NCBI GenBank assembly: GCA_965116695.1
Contig: OZ220706.1
Coordinates: 2,046,001 to 2,110,000 of the forward strand
Length of the DNA stretch: 64,000 nt
DNA from: JAJDTT01 sp965116695
GTDB taxonomy: Bacteria > Acidobacteriota > UBA6911 > RPQK01 > JAJDTT01
Direction: 5' to 3'
This document shows, one piece after another, positions 52,731-61,723 of this stretch. Both the position numbers and the translations under genes were made by a program. Position 1 is the first letter of the stretch. Each line of letters opens with the position of its first letter. The notes beneath the pieces are model-generated. The model made no database searches. It was not told the DNA's origin and was given only the letters and a program-made list of their open reading frames with translations.

Positions 52731-54422
52731 ATGCTTCCGCCAGCTGCCGGGTTCAATAGCTCAGGCCCACTCCTCTTCCTCGGCGGAGAGGCTCGCTCCT
52801 GGATCAAGATTCTGACCGCGTCCCAGATGGAGACCGTGGACCGGCTGACCACCCGGGACTGCGGGCTCCCCAGCCTGTTGTTGATGGAAAACGCCGGGCT
52901 GAACCTGTATCAGATCCTGAAGTCCCGATTCGGGGAACGGCTGGCCGGCCGCTCCACCGTGATTCTCTGCGGCAAGGGCAACAACGGTGGGGACGGCCTG
53001 GTCCTGGCGCGCCAATTGGCGCGCCGCGAATCTTCTCCCAGGGTGATTCTGCTCTGCCGTCCCGAACAGATGCAGGGAGACGCCCTGGTCCAATTGGAAG
53101 CGTACCGGAAATCCGGGGGCGAGGTGGTGTCCGTGACCTCCCGGGAGGAGTGGGAGGAGGTTGCCCCCATCCTCGGCGGCTGCCGGATCCTGGTGGACGC
53201 CCTGCTGGGAACCGGGCTCGGACGTCCAGTCGCCGGCCTGCTGGCGCAGGTGGTTCGGGACGTCAACGGCAGCGGCGCCTTCGTGCTGGCCGTGGACATC
53301 CCCACCGGCACGCCCTCCGACGGCATCCGGTCCATTGGACCATCGGTCCGGGCTCACGCCACCGTCACCTTCACCGCCCCCAAGATCGCCCACGTTCTTC
53401 ACCGGGAGCCGGAGACGTTCGGGCAGATCTACGTCACTCCCATCGGGACGCCTCCCCGGGTGCTGGACACGCCGGACCACTTCCTGAACCTGATGACCCC
53501 CGCCCGGATTCGGTCGCTTCTGCCGGCCCGCGAGACCTTCTCTCACAAGGGCACCTTCGGACATGTGGCGGTCATTGCGGGAAGCCGGGGCAAGGCCGGG
53601 GCCGGCGCTCTGGCCTCCCGGGCCGCGTTGAGATCCGGGTCCGGCCTGGTGACGGGCCTGACTCCCGACGCCGTCCAACCCCTGATGGCCTCCTTCCATC
53701 CTGAGATCATGACCGAAGGAGTTCCGTCCACGCCTGCCGGGACCTTCGCCTCATCCGGGTTCGACCGCATTCTGGAACGACTGGAGGGCAAGGACGCCGC
53801 CGGCCTGGGACCGGGCCTGACCACGGAGAAGGAAACCGTCGACGTAGTTCGCCGGCTGACGCGGGAGGCCGGGATTCCCCTGGTGCTGGATGCCGACGCC
53901 TTGAATGCCTATGCCGGGCAGGCCCGCGAGCTGGTCAACCGGAAGGGTCAGCCCCTGGTCCTCACTCCCCACCCGGGTGAGTTCGCCCGACTGACGGCCC
54001 GTTCCGTCGCACAAATTACCGGGAACGGCATATCCATCGCCCGGAAATTCGCCCGGGACCGGAACCTCTGGCTCGTGCTCAAGGGATTCCGGACCCTGGT
54101 GGCAGCCCCCGACGGCCAAGTCTACGCCTGTCCGTTGGGAAACCCGGGAATGGCCACTGCAGGAAGCGGCGACGTCCTCACCGGCGTGATCACTTCGTTT
54201 TTGGGCCAGTATCGGGCCCAGGCCCAGGCCTCTCCTGCGCAGACCACCGACGCCGTGGTCTCCGCCGTCTACCTGCATTCCCTGGCCGGCGATCTGGCAG
54301 CCCAAGATCGAGGGATGGACTCGCTGACGGCCGGAGACCTCCTGGATCACCTGGGACCGGCCTTCCTCAAACTGCGCGGCCCGGGAGGGCGGGCCGGCGA
54401 CCCGGTGGGAAATGCGGACTAG
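52731..54422 (+). CDS. nnrD: Bifunctional NAD(P)HX epimerase / ADP- or ATP-dependent dehydratase
   Basis: 563 aa from the ATG at 52731; the family usually begins at the 'K-I-L-T-A-x-Q-M' strand, seen here at about residue 25, where no good start codon exists. The N-terminal YjeF epimerase domain has LLMENAGLNLYQIL and CGKGNNGGDGLVLARQLA. The C-terminal dehydratase domain has SHKGTFGHVAVIAGSRGKAGAGALASRAA, DADALNAYAG, LTPHPGEFARL and GNPGMATAGSGDVLTG, the active-site loop. It repairs hydrated NADH. Its last 11 bp overlap tsaE, at a sequence like the end of the inverted-repeat element. Confidence 0.93.
   Translation: MLPPAAGFNSSGPLLFLGGEARSWIKILTASQMETVDRLTTRDCGLPSLLLMENAGLNLYQILKSRFGERLAGRSTVILCGKGNNGGDGLVLARQLARRESSPRVILLCRPEQMQGDALVQLEAYRKSGGEVVSVTSREEWEEVAPILGGCRILVDALLGTGLGRPVAGLLAQVVRDVNGSGAFVLAVDIPTGTPSDGIRSIGPSVRAHATVTFTAPKIAHVLHREPETFGQIYVTPIGTPPRVLDTPDHFLNLMTPARIRSLLPARETFSHKGTFGHVAVIAGSRGKAGAGALASRAALRSGSGLVTGLTPDAVQPLMASFHPEIMTEGVPSTPAGTFASSGFDRILERLEGKDAAGLGPGLTTEKETVDVVRRLTREAGIPLVLDADALNAYAGQARELVNRKGQPLVLTPHPGEFARLTARSVAQITGNGISIARKFARDRNLWLVLKGFRTLVAAPDGQVYACPLGNPGMATAGSGDVLTGVITSFLGQYRAQAQASPAQTTDAVVSAVYLHSLAGDLAAQDRGMDSLTAGDLLDHLGPAFLKLRGPGGRAGDPVGNAD
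54402..54422 (+). repeat. Probable relic of an inverted-repeat element end
   Basis: CCGGTGGGAAATGCGGACTAG shares the 14-base core GGTGGGAAATGCGG with the right end of element copy 3 (47109-47122), with the TAG edge kept. As in copy 1, it holds a stop codon (of nnrD) and the ATG of the next gene (tsaE, 54412). No second end is found nearby. Confidence 0.4.
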
Positions 54423-54858
54423 CCGGGTCCTTCGCTCCCGCAGCGAAGAGGAGACCCGGAGCATCGGCCTGAAGCTGGGTGAAACACTGCAGCCTCCGCG
54501 AGTGGTCCTCCTCAGCGGAGAACTGGGCGCCGGCAAGACGGTGCTCACCCAAGCCATGGCGGCCGGTCTTGAAGTCGAAGACCTCTCCCTGGTCCGAAGC
54601 CCCTCCTTCACCCTGATCAACGAGTACCCGTCGTCTCGCGGCCTTGTCTACCATGTGGATCTGTACCGCCTGGAGGGAGCCGACGACTTCCATTCCATCG
54701 GTCTCGAGGAGATCCTGGACCGGGAAGCGGTCGTCATCATCGAATGGGGCGAAAAGCTCGACCTGCCCGTGCACGACCCCGTCCGCGTCCGAATCCTGGT
54801 GGACCCGGTGAGCGACGAGCGCCTGCTGGAGATCGACTTCGGTCAGGAAAGAGCGTGA
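54412..54858 (+). CDS. tsaE: tRNA threonylcarbamoyladenosine synthesis ATPase
   Basis: 148 aa. Walker A GELGAGKT, then the family blocks LVRSPSFTLINEYPS, VYHVDLYRLEG, DFHSIGLEEILDREAVVIIEWGEKL with Walker B and the catalytic Trp-Gly-Glu. TsaE drives turnover of the TsaB-TsaD complex that makes t6A at tRNA position 37. The ATG at 54412 overlaps the nnrD end by 11 bp; nnrD-tsaE pairing is common in bacteria. Confidence 0.94.
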   Translation: MRTSRVLRSRSEEETRSIGLKLGETLQPPRVVLLSGELGAGKTVLTQAMAAGLEVEDLSLVRSPSFTLINEYPSSRGLVYHVDLYRLEGADDFHSIGLEEILDREAVVIIEWGEKLDLPVHDPVRVRILVDPVSDERLLEIDFGQERA

Positions 54859-54996
54859 GGGAGGACACGGAAACCGGATTCACATATTTCTGACTGGCGG
54901 CGTTTGAAGGGGGTGTGACAACAACCAAGGAAAAGAGGTGAGACCATCGCCGCCCCCTCGCAACGTTCTCCCAAAGTTCCGTCCGTCCCGTCTCCG

Positions 54997-55482
54997 GTGC
55001 GATGCCCTGGCTCTCCCCCCGGACAGGGGCCTGTCCGAACCGGAATCCCGGCACCTGGGAACGCTCACGGCTATCAGTTGCTGGAAGTCACGCTGACCTG
55101 CCTGCTCATCGGCTTTCTGGCCTCGATGGCATGGCCGGCCTATCAGCAGGTGCGGGATCACTGGAGACTCTCGCAGGGTTCCCAACTGTTTCTCTCACTG
55201 CTGGAGCAGGGGCGAACCGCGGCCGTCGGACAGAATCTGACCGTGCAGATCCGAGTCTCGGACGACGGGGGACGGACCACGATGGCGCCGGAGGGAGAAG
55301 AAGCCGGACATTGGCTGAACTTCCCCAGGGGGGTCCTGGCCGTGCGGAGGCCAAACCGCGAAATATCCTTCTTTTCCCGCGGGACCGCCGCTCCGGGCGG
55401 GACGTTCGTCCTGGGCAACGCTGCCGGGAAGGTCCGCATCGTGATTTCGCCGGCCGGAAGGATTCGATGGGAAAGAGAATAG
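54997..55482 (+). CDS. Minor pseudopilin, GspH/FimT-like
   Basis: 161 aa from a GTG at 54997; no ribosome site is seen, so the start is uncertain. The prepilin site is NAHG/YQLLEVTLTCLLIGFLAS: a Gly at -1, aromatic +1 and Glu at +5, then the hydrophobic helix. The mature part (LSQGSQLFLSLLEQGRTAAVGQNLTVQIRV) is the GspH/FimT domain, quoted in part. First of four overlapping pilin-type genes, it ends inside the next one. 138 bp after tsaE. Confidence 0.8.
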   Translation: MRCPGSPPGQGPVRTGIPAPGNAHGYQLLEVTLTCLLIGFLASMAWPAYQQVRDHWRLSQGSQLFLSLLEQGRTAAVGQNLTVQIRVSDDGGRTTMAPEGEEAGHWLNFPRGVLAVRRPNREISFFSRGTAAPGGTFVLGNAAGKVRIVISPAGRIRWERE

Positions 55483-55787
55483 CCGGGGACAGCGCCGTGG
55501 AGGGGTTCGCCCTCCTGGAATACCTGATGGCCACCATGATCCTGACCGTAGCCCTGCTTTCCCTGATCCAGACCCTGGCGCTGTCCCTGGGCAACTACGC
55601 CGTCATGGAAAAACGGCGCCAGGAAGTTCTCGAACGGTGGAACCGGAGCGAAGAGGCCCGCTCCCGGGAGCCGGAAGGGGAAAGGGTCGTCCTGGTGCCG
55701 GACGGACCCGCGTTGCGGCGCCTCAACGTCTCGGGTTCCGAGGACGAGAACGCTGCGAGTTGGGAGGTGCTCCGATCACTACCCTGA
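55467..55787 (+). CDS. Minor pseudopilin, GspI/PilV-like
   Basis: 106 aa. ATG at 55467 with GGAAGG upstream, overlapping the previous gene by 16 bp. Prepilin site EG/FALLEYLMATMILTVALLSLIQT with Gly-1, Phe+1 and Glu+5. The body is short and charged. Peptidase processing by the A24 enzyme at 46001 is expected. Assigned by order and leader; the family is weak in sequence. Confidence 0.75.
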   Translation: MGKRIAGDSAVEGFALLEYLMATMILTVALLSLIQTLALSLGNYAVMEKRRQEVLERWNRSEEARSREPEGERVVLVPDGPALRRLNVSGSEDENAASWEVLRSLP

Positions 55788-55801
55788 AATATGGTTTCCG
55801 G

Positions 55802-56407
55802 ATGAGTCCGGTCGAATTGCCTGCGGGACCCCGCGGGACCGGGGAGGTCGAGGGGGAACAGGGATTCAGCCTGATCGAGTCGCTTCTGGCCACCGCCGCC
55901 TCCGTGCTCCTTTTCTCTCTGTTCCTGGGGATGTTCGACCAGGCTCAGACCACCGTCGCCAACCTCACACGTTTGATGGAACGGGACCGGAACCTGATTT
56001 TGGCCCCCGTCCTTCTGGGTGGGTGGATCCTGGGAGCGGGCAACCGGGAATGGAACCGGACCGGGGACGGAATCCTGATCCAATCCGGAGTCCTCCGGAT
56101 CGAGTCCGACCTGGACGGGCAAGACGGGTTTCCCGACGGGCGGGTCGACGGCAATTTCGAGAGCCTGTCGCTTCGCTGCCGGACGGACCACCTGCAGCTC
56201 GAGAGCGGTGGCGGAAGCTTTCAATCAGTCCTGAAACAGATCCGGCAGTGGGAAATCCGGACGGAGGGACGGTCGCTGAACCTTCGCGTCACCGGCGCCG
56301 TCAGGCCGAATCTGCTGCACTGGAAATCGGAAGGAGAAACCGCCGCGACGATCCGTTACACGCTTCGGAACTACCGGCCCAACCTCTTCCCTCCCCGCGA
56401 TGGATGA
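55802..56407 (+). CDS. Minor pseudopilin, GspJ/PilW-like
   Basis: 201 aa from the ATG at 55802. Prepilin site QG/FSLIESLLATAASVLLFSLFLG, Glu at +5, then FDQAQTTVANLTRLMERDRNLILAP. The C-terminal beta region reads LRIESDLDGQDGFPDG and IRYTLRNYRPNLFP, as in PilW proteins. The stop overlaps the following gene by 8 bp. Confidence 0.78.
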   Translation: MSPVELPAGPRGTGEVEGEQGFSLIESLLATAASVLLFSLFLGMFDQAQTTVANLTRLMERDRNLILAPVLLGGWILGAGNREWNRTGDGILIQSGVLRIESDLDGQDGFPDGRVDGNFESLSLRCRTDHLQLESGGGSFQSVLKQIRQWEIRTEGRSLNLRVTGAVRPNLLHWKSEGETAATIRYTLRNYRPNLFPPRDG

Positions 56408-57638
56408 ACTTCGGACATCCGAATCGGAGGCAGGACTTGCCCTGTTGGCCGCCCTGCTCACGACGGCTCTGGTCGCGACCCTGGTCTGGGTCCTGAGCGT
56501 GCAGAACCTGATCCAGTGGAGGCTGCTCCAAGGCGTCGAGGCGCGACTCTACAGCATGGTCCTGGCCCAGAACGGAATCGAGTTCGCTCGCGGCCTGCTC
56601 CCCCTGGTCGACCTGGATCAACTCCTTTCCGGTCCCGACGGCTCCTTCTCCGGAACCGACCTCGCCGAATGGAGAAACCCTCTCCCCTTCGCGGAGGCTC
56701 GCCGCATGGACCTGGAGAGTTGGACACCCGGGCGCGACGACGGACTTCCGTCTCGTGGCCGGGACCAGTTGCTGCCGAACGGTTACCCGGACCCCGGAGG
56801 GGGCCGCTTCTACTTGAGATTCTCCAACAATCCCGAGGAGCCGGCCCACCAGGACCGGGACGGAGTCGTGCTGGTCCGAAGCATGGGGGTGGCTCCCCTC
56901 AAGCTCCGGAACCCCTTCCTGGCTTCGACCCGCAACAGCGTGACCCTGATCGAATCGCGCCTTCTGCAGGAGACGGCTTTTCGACTCCGGAGCGCGCTTA
57001 CCCTGGCTGGCAACGGGGGAAACTTCCAGTGGACAGGAAATCAATTCTTCCTGGACGGTGGGCACCGGGAGCCGGCCGTCCGCTTCCTCTCCCTGGAGGG
57101 CGAAGGACTGCGGGTCGAGTTTCTGCGGAATCTCAGTCCTGTCCAAGCCGACCGGATCCGGGGTGCGGGACCGGAACCCTCTCTCCTGGACTCGACTGTT
57201 GCCTACCGCGAGGACCCTCGCTATCGCTCCCTCTTCCAAGCCGGTTTTTGGAGGCATTTCCAAGATCAGTTGCCGAGTCTCGCACCGGCCGTCGGGATCG
57301 AGCATCTTCCGGAGGGAGGAACCCTGTCGGGCGTGATGTCCGGGGTCGTCGTCGCCCGAGGGAATCTGGTCCTGGCGGGAGACATGCAACTCCGGGGAAT
57401 CCTGCTCCACCTGGGAGGGGGAGGAGTCATTCTGAAAGATCGGGCTCAAATCCAGGGGGGCCTCTGGCTCTCCAATCTGTCGATGGAAGGAGACACGATC
57501 AGTGCCGGTCCCTTGAGACTGCACCTGTCGGACATGGCCCGCATCCGATTTGACGCGGACGCGATCCGCCTGGCGCTGCGCAGCTTTCCGCCGACTCAAT
57601 TGGGGTGGCGGCTCCTCTTTCCGGAAATGCAACTGTGA
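56400..57638 (+). CDS. GspK/PilX-like tip pseudopilin
   Basis: 412 aa, last and largest of the set. Leader SEAG/LALLAALLTTALVATLVWVLS: Gly at -1 but no Glu at +5, as in GspK, which caps the pseudopilus. A large globular domain follows (FARGLLPLVDLDQLL; YLRFSNNPEEP; a beta-helix-like end LVLAGDMQLRGILLHLGGGGVILKD). The sequence beyond the leader is not clearly GspK, so PilX-like assembly factors are an alternative. It is convergent with ubiE/menG. Confidence 0.7.
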   Translation: MDELRTSESEAGLALLAALLTTALVATLVWVLSVQNLIQWRLLQGVEARLYSMVLAQNGIEFARGLLPLVDLDQLLSGPDGSFSGTDLAEWRNPLPFAEARRMDLESWTPGRDDGLPSRGRDQLLPNGYPDPGGGRFYLRFSNNPEEPAHQDRDGVVLVRSMGVAPLKLRNPFLASTRNSVTLIESRLLQETAFRLRSALTLAGNGGNFQWTGNQFFLDGGHREPAVRFLSLEGEGLRVEFLRNLSPVQADRIRGAGPEPSLLDSTVAYREDPRYRSLFQAGFWRHFQDQLPSLAPAVGIEHLPEGGTLSGVMSGVVVARGNLVLAGDMQLRGILLHLGGGGVILKDRAQIQGGLWLSNLSMEGDTISAGPLRLHLSDMARIRFDADAIRLALRSFPPTQLGWRLLFPEMQL

Positions 57639-57649
57639 CGGGCGGGTTT

Positions 57650-58369
57650 CTACCGGAAACCACTGGCACTCGATTTTCGGCCCAGGTGAAGACATGCGAT
57701 CCCGGCCGAGAGGGTTCGGTGGCGGATCTCCCGGAAGCCTGCCCTCTCCAGCAACCGGTCCAGATCCTCGGGCGCGAGGAACTGTCGCACCGACCGGGAG
57801 AGATAGCCGTAGGCCTGACCGTGTCCCGAGATCCAACCGCCGAGACGCGGCAGAATCCGCACGAAATAGAACAGGTACAACGGCCTGAACAGCGGCAAAG
57901 TGGGAAGCGAAAACTCCAGGATGGCCAACACGCCTCGGGGCCGGAGCACCCGATGCATTTCAGCCAGGCCCTGACGGTAGCTCTCCAGATTCCTCAATCC
58001 GAAGGCAATGCTGACGGCGTCGAAGGACCGGTCCGGAAAGGGGAGCCGCAGCGCGTCCCCTTCGGCGAACGCGATACGGCGGCCGGTTGTGGAACGGGAC
58101 GCCTTCCGCTTACCCAAGACCAGCATGGGATGAGAGAAATCGCAGGCCACCACCGAGCCCAGGCCGGAGAGCTCCAGGGCCAGGTCTCCGGTTCCGGTAC
58201 AGAGGTCCAGGATTCGCGGATTCGGCGGCAGGCGGCCTTCCAGTTCGCGCCTCGCCAGTCGCCTCCAACGCCGGTCCACGGACAGGGAGAGAAGACGGTT
58301 GGCCCGGTCGTACCGGGGGGCGATGGCGCCGAACATGCGGCGGATCCGCCCGGATTCCTTGTCCTCCAT
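57650..58369 (-). CDS. ubiE: Quinone C-methyltransferase (UbiE/MenG)
   Basis: 239 aa. UbiE/COQ5 signature: RRMFGAIAPRYDRANRLLSLSVDRRWRR, SAM motif ILDLCTGTGDLALELS, FPDRSFDAVSIAFGLRNL (with the hallmark FGLRN) and MHRVLRPRGVLAILEFS. It methylates demethylmenaquinone (or a ubiquinone precursor) with SAM. Acidobacteria make menaquinone, so menG is the likelier role. It heads a co-oriented group with aroB, thiSG, a UbiA enzyme and a prenol kinase. Confidence 0.93.
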   Translation of the reverse strand: MEDKESGRIRRMFGAIAPRYDRANRLLSLSVDRRWRRLARRELEGRLPPNPRILDLCTGTGDLALELSGLGSVVACDFSHPMLVLGKRKASRSTTGRRIAFAEGDALRLPFPDRSFDAVSIAFGLRNLESYRQGLAEMHRVLRPRGVLAILEFSLPTLPLFRPLYLFYFVRILPRLGGWISGHGQAYGYLSRSVRQFLAPEDLDRLLERAGFREIRHRTLSAGIACLHLGRKSSASGFR

Positions 58370-58409
58370 GTGAATCCCCGGAACCCGCGGCAGCGGTCCC
58401 GATAGAGTT

Positions 58410-59501
58410 CTATTGAAAGTGCTTCACCCGGTCCCAGGCCCGCGCCAAGTCCCGGTCCGGGATGTCGTCCCGGATTTCCGTGATCCCGATCGCCGCCAGC
58501 AACACCACGACCGTGCGTTGATTCCGGCGTTTCTTGTCCCGCTTCATGGCCTCCACGACACGGCTCGTGGGCACCCTGTCGATCGCAGGCAGAGGCCCGA
58601 TCTTCCGGATCGACCGCACCGCCCGGTCCCGTGACTCCCGGGACAGCCCGGTGCGCCAATGCGAGAGATGAGCGGCAGCCATCATTCCATAGGCGATCGC
58701 TTCCCCATGGGTCACCCCCTGAAATCGCACGGCGGATTCCAGCCCGTGACCGAAAGTGTGCCCCAGGTTCAGTATCCGCCGCAGATCCGATTCGCGTTCG
58801 TCCCGGGCCGTGACATCCGCCTTGATCTGGCAGCAGCGCCGGATCAACTGCTGCATCACCGGCGCGTTCCGGGCCTGGATCTCTTCCAGCGACGCGTTCA
58901 GCCAATCGAAGAATTCGGCGTCCCGGATGAGGCCGTACTTGAAGACCTCGTAGAGACCGGACTGATATTCCCGCTGAGGCAAGGAGAGGAGAGTCTCGGG
59001 ATCGATGCATACGAGGCTCGGCTGCCAGAAGGAACCGACCATGTTCTTGGCCAGGCCGTGATTGACTCCGGTCTTGCCTCCGACTGAGCTGTCCACCTGC
59101 GCCACCACCGTCGTCGGGATCTGCATGTACGGAATTCCCCGCATGAAGGTGGCGGCGGCAAATCCCGCGATGTCCCCGGTCACGCCGCCCCCCAGGGCCA
59201 CCAAAGCCGACGAGCGATCCGCGCCGCCACTCACGAGCTGCCCGTAGATCTGCTCGACGGTTCGAAGCGTCTTGTGGGATTCTCCGTCCGGGATCAGGAT
59301 CTCCGACACCCGGAACCCCGACTCTGCCAGACCCTTCATCAAGGTCCCGCCGTAGAGTTCGTGGACCGAGGAATTGGAGACCAGGAACAACCTCCGGGCC
59401 GTCTTTCGGTCACGCAGCAGTTGCGGGAAATCGGCCAGGAGACCGGGTCCGATCAGGATGTCATAGCTGCGGCCGGGAAGGCTGACCTGAACCGTCTTCA
59501 C
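58410..59501 (-). CDS. aroB: 3-Dehydroquinate synthase
   Basis: 363 aa. Family blocks LVALGGGVTGDIAGFAAATFMRGIPYMQIPTTVVAQVDSSVGGKTGVNHG (continuous, quoted by its ends in the sequence), KNMVGSFWQPS, and the zinc ligands in LNLGHTFGHGLES and HGEAIAYGMMAA. It makes dehydroquinate from DAHP in the shikimate route, which feeds chorismate for menaquinone. 40 bp from ubiE, same strand. Confidence 0.96.
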   Translation of the reverse strand: MKTVQVSLPGRSYDILIGPGLLADFPQLLRDRKTARRLFLVSNSSVHELYGGTLMKGLAESGFRVSEILIPDGESHKTLRTVEQIYGQLVSGGADRSSALVALGGGVTGDIAGFAAATFMRGIPYMQIPTTVVAQVDSSVGGKTGVNHGLAKNMVGSFWQPSLVCIDPETLLSLPQREYQSGLYEVFKYGLIRDAEFFDWLNASLEEIQARNAPVMQQLIRRCCQIKADVTARDERESDLRRILNLGHTFGHGLESAVRFQGVTHGEAIAYGMMAAAHLSHWRTGLSRESRDRAVRSIRKIGPLPAIDRVPTSRVVEAMKRDKKRRNQRTVVVLLAAIGITEIRDDIPDRDLARAWDRVKHFQ

Positions 59502-59588
59502 CAGGTTCCTTTCCTGCCATAGGCGGATATCGGAAAATACGGAGGCATCACTGCGGCCGGCGTGGTCCGGCGGAAAACCGGTCCCGGA

Positions 59589-60572
59589 CTAGCTCAGCAC
59601 GCCTTCCAGGGGACTGCTGGCCGTGGCGTAGAGCTTGCGGGGAATTCGCCCCGCCCTGTAGGCCAGGCGACCCGACTCTACGGCCAGCTTCATGCTCCTG
59701 GCCATGGACACCGGATCTCCGGCCCCGGCAATCCCGGTGTTCATGAGGACTCCGTCCACCCCCAGCTCCATGGCCAGGGTGGCGTCGGAAGCGGTCCCGA
59801 CCCCGGCGTCGACAATGACCGGGACCGAGGCGAATTCCAGGATGATCCGGATGTTGTTGGGGTTCTGGATGCCGAGGCCCGAACCGATGGGGGCTCCCAG
59901 CGGCATCACGGCTGCCGCTCCCTCATCCTCCAGCCGCTTGCAGACGATGGGATCGTCGTTGGTGTAGGGGAGCACCACGAATCCTTCCTTGACCAGGACG
60001 CGAGTGGCTTCCAGCAGGGCCTCATTGTCGGGAAAAAGCGTCCGCTCGTCGCCGATCACCTCCAGCTTGACCAGATTCGACAGGCCCGCCTCCCGGCCCA
60101 ACCGCGCGTACCGGATCGCCTCGGCGGCCGTGTAGCAGCCGGCCGTGTTGGGCAGAAGCTGGTAGCGGTTGGAGTCGATGTAGTCCAGGAGGGATTCCCG
60201 GCTGCGGTCGGATATGTTGACGCGCCGCACGGCCACGGTGACCAGCTCGGCCCCGCTCGCCTCCAAGGCCCGCTCCATCTGGCTGAAGGTGGCGTACTTC
60301 CCCGTTCCCACCAGCAGACGGGATCGATATTCGCGTCCGGCTATGGTCAGCGTGTCTTCCACGGCCCCTCCTCCCACGAAATGGACGATTTCGATCCGAT
60401 CGCCGCTCCGGATCTCCTGCGCGCGCCACCGGTTGCGGCGGACGATCTGCTCATTGACTTCCACCGCGACCCGGCCCCCGTCGAGTTCCAGATCCCGAAC
60501 CAGCTCCGCCACGCTGCGGCCCGGTTCCACCTGGTGCCGCAGGCCGTTCAAAAGGACTTGGATCTTGCCCAT
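59589..60572 (-). CDS. thiG: Fused ThiS sulphur carrier - ThiG thiazole synthase
   Basis: 327 aa. Residues 1-69 are a ThiS ubiquitin-like fold (IQVLLNGLRHQVEPGRSVAELV) ending at FVGGG (G67-G69), where the free carrier would terminate in Gly-Gly. ThiG starts directly after (AVEDTLTIAGREYRSRLLVGTGKY) with LVKLEVIGD (Schiff-base Lys region), VLPYTNDDPIVCKRLED, GLGIQNPNNI and VDAGVGTASDATLAMELGVDGVLMNT, quoted in parts. It joins DXP, dehydroglycine and sulphur into the thiazole of thiamine. The fusion buries the reactive carrier C-terminus. Same strand as aroB, 87 bp away. Confidence 0.93.
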   Translation of the reverse strand: MGKIQVLLNGLRHQVEPGRSVAELVRDLELDGGRVAVEVNEQIVRRNRWRAQEIRSGDRIEIVHFVGGGAVEDTLTIAGREYRSRLLVGTGKYATFSQMERALEASGAELVTVAVRRVNISDRSRESLLDYIDSNRYQLLPNTAGCYTAAEAIRYARLGREAGLSNLVKLEVIGDERTLFPDNEALLEATRVLVKEGFVVLPYTNDDPIVCKRLEDEGAAAVMPLGAPIGSGLGIQNPNNIRIILEFASVPVIVDAGVGTASDATLAMELGVDGVLMNTGIAGAGDPVSMARSMKLAVESGRLAYRAGRIPRKLYATASSPLEGVLS

Positions 60573-60796
60573 GGGTCCATCGTTTTCGGGCCCAGTCTAC
60601 TACGACGCCGCGCCCGCCTGCCAGCCGGACGGAGCCTCGGACCAGGGGAGATCGGCGCGGCGCAGGCCGGAGTTTCTCTCTGGCGGAATCGCAGCCGGCG
60701 CGACGAGTCAGCACTGCTTACCGGCTCAAAACGCCATGTTTCGATGAGAATGCGCTTACCGGAACCGTTACGAAACAGCATCCCGGCCCCGAACCG

Positions 60797-61723
60797 TCAG
60801 CGCAACAGATAGGCCGAGGCCAGGCCGATGTAGGCCGTCAGCGTCAGGAGATACGTCTGCCGCCAACTGGGATGGTTTTCCCAGTCCGATTTCGCCTCCC
60901 TTTCCCGGGAAGACCGCACCAGCAGCAGGATGATCCAACCGCCCCAACCGGCGAGCAGCAGTCCCAGACCCGCCAGCAGCGCCGGCTGTCCGGACAGGAA
61001 CCCGAAGACGGCGCCGGGAACGAGGGCCAGAAACGGCAGGATGAAGAAAGGAGCCATGATCCGAATCGACCGTTCGACGCCATGGATGACAGGAAGCGTC
61101 CGGCAGCCGCCCCGGCGGTCCCCTTCCATGTCGGAGAAGTCCTTGGTCGTGACCGCCCCCAGAAAAAAGACTCCCAGGATCGCGCCGAGAATCCAGGGCT
61201 CCGGCTGCAACACCTGCTTCACCGTGGACCAACCGGCCACCGGCAGCAGCGTTCCCCGGACCAGGGCGATGGTCAGGTTGGCCCAGAGGCCTCGGGACTT
61301 GGTCCGAATTGGGGGCGCCGAGTAGAGAACGGTTCCCAGGGCGCCCCCCAGAACGACGAAGAAACATTGGAGATTGATCCAGGCGGCCAGCAACAGGGCG
61401 ATGACCAGGAAACCCAGACTGAGGCACCAGGCTTCGGGTCCGGAGATGAGGCCCGAAGGCAGCAGGCGGTGAGGCTTGTTGATCCGGTCGATCTCCTGGT
61501 CGAAGATCTGGTTGAGCCCGTTGGAAAAGGCGTTCAAGGCGGCCGCGAGAACGGCCCCGGCCACGATTCGCAGCAAGATACCCCCGGCCCCGGGGCTCCA
61601 ATCGGATACTCCCTTCGGATCCGCCGAGAGTCCCATGAGGGCGCCGCAGACCATCCCCAACGCCGGCACCAGCAGAGTGAAGGGGCGAATGAACCGGAAG
61701 TAGCGGACGATTGGTTCAGGCAT
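60797..61723 (-). CDS. UbiA-family prenyltransferase
   Basis: 308 aa from the ATG at 61723; a TTG at 61768 is less natural. Nine or so membrane helices. The first Asp-rich motif is NGLNQIFDQEIDRINKPHR (N-x3-D-x3-D, with the NKPHRLLPSG tail seen in homogentisate/chlorophyll-type enzymes), the second is TKDFSDMEGDRRGG. These bind Mg and the prenyl diphosphate. The motifs look less like MenA. Located 93 bp from the prenol kinase gene and co-oriented with it. The acceptor is unknown. Confidence 0.9.
   Translation of the reverse strand: MPEPIVRYFRFIRPFTLLVPALGMVCGALMGLSADPKGVSDWSPGAGGILLRIVAGAVLAAALNAFSNGLNQIFDQEIDRINKPHRLLPSGLISGPEAWCLSLGFLVIALLLAAWINLQCFFVVLGGALGTVLYSAPPIRTKSRGLWANLTIALVRGTLLPVAGWSTVKQVLQPEPWILGAILGVFFLGAVTTKDFSDMEGDRRGGCRTLPVIHGVERSIRIMAPFFILPFLALVPGAVFGFLSGQPALLAGLGLLLAGWGGWIILLLVRSSREREAKSDWENHPSWRQTYLLTLTAYIGLASAYLLR

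Noticed and set aside
60548..60781. 77-codon minus-strand ORF between thiG and the UbiA gene
   Set aside because: Arg/Pro-rich, overlaps the thiG start, no ribosome site.
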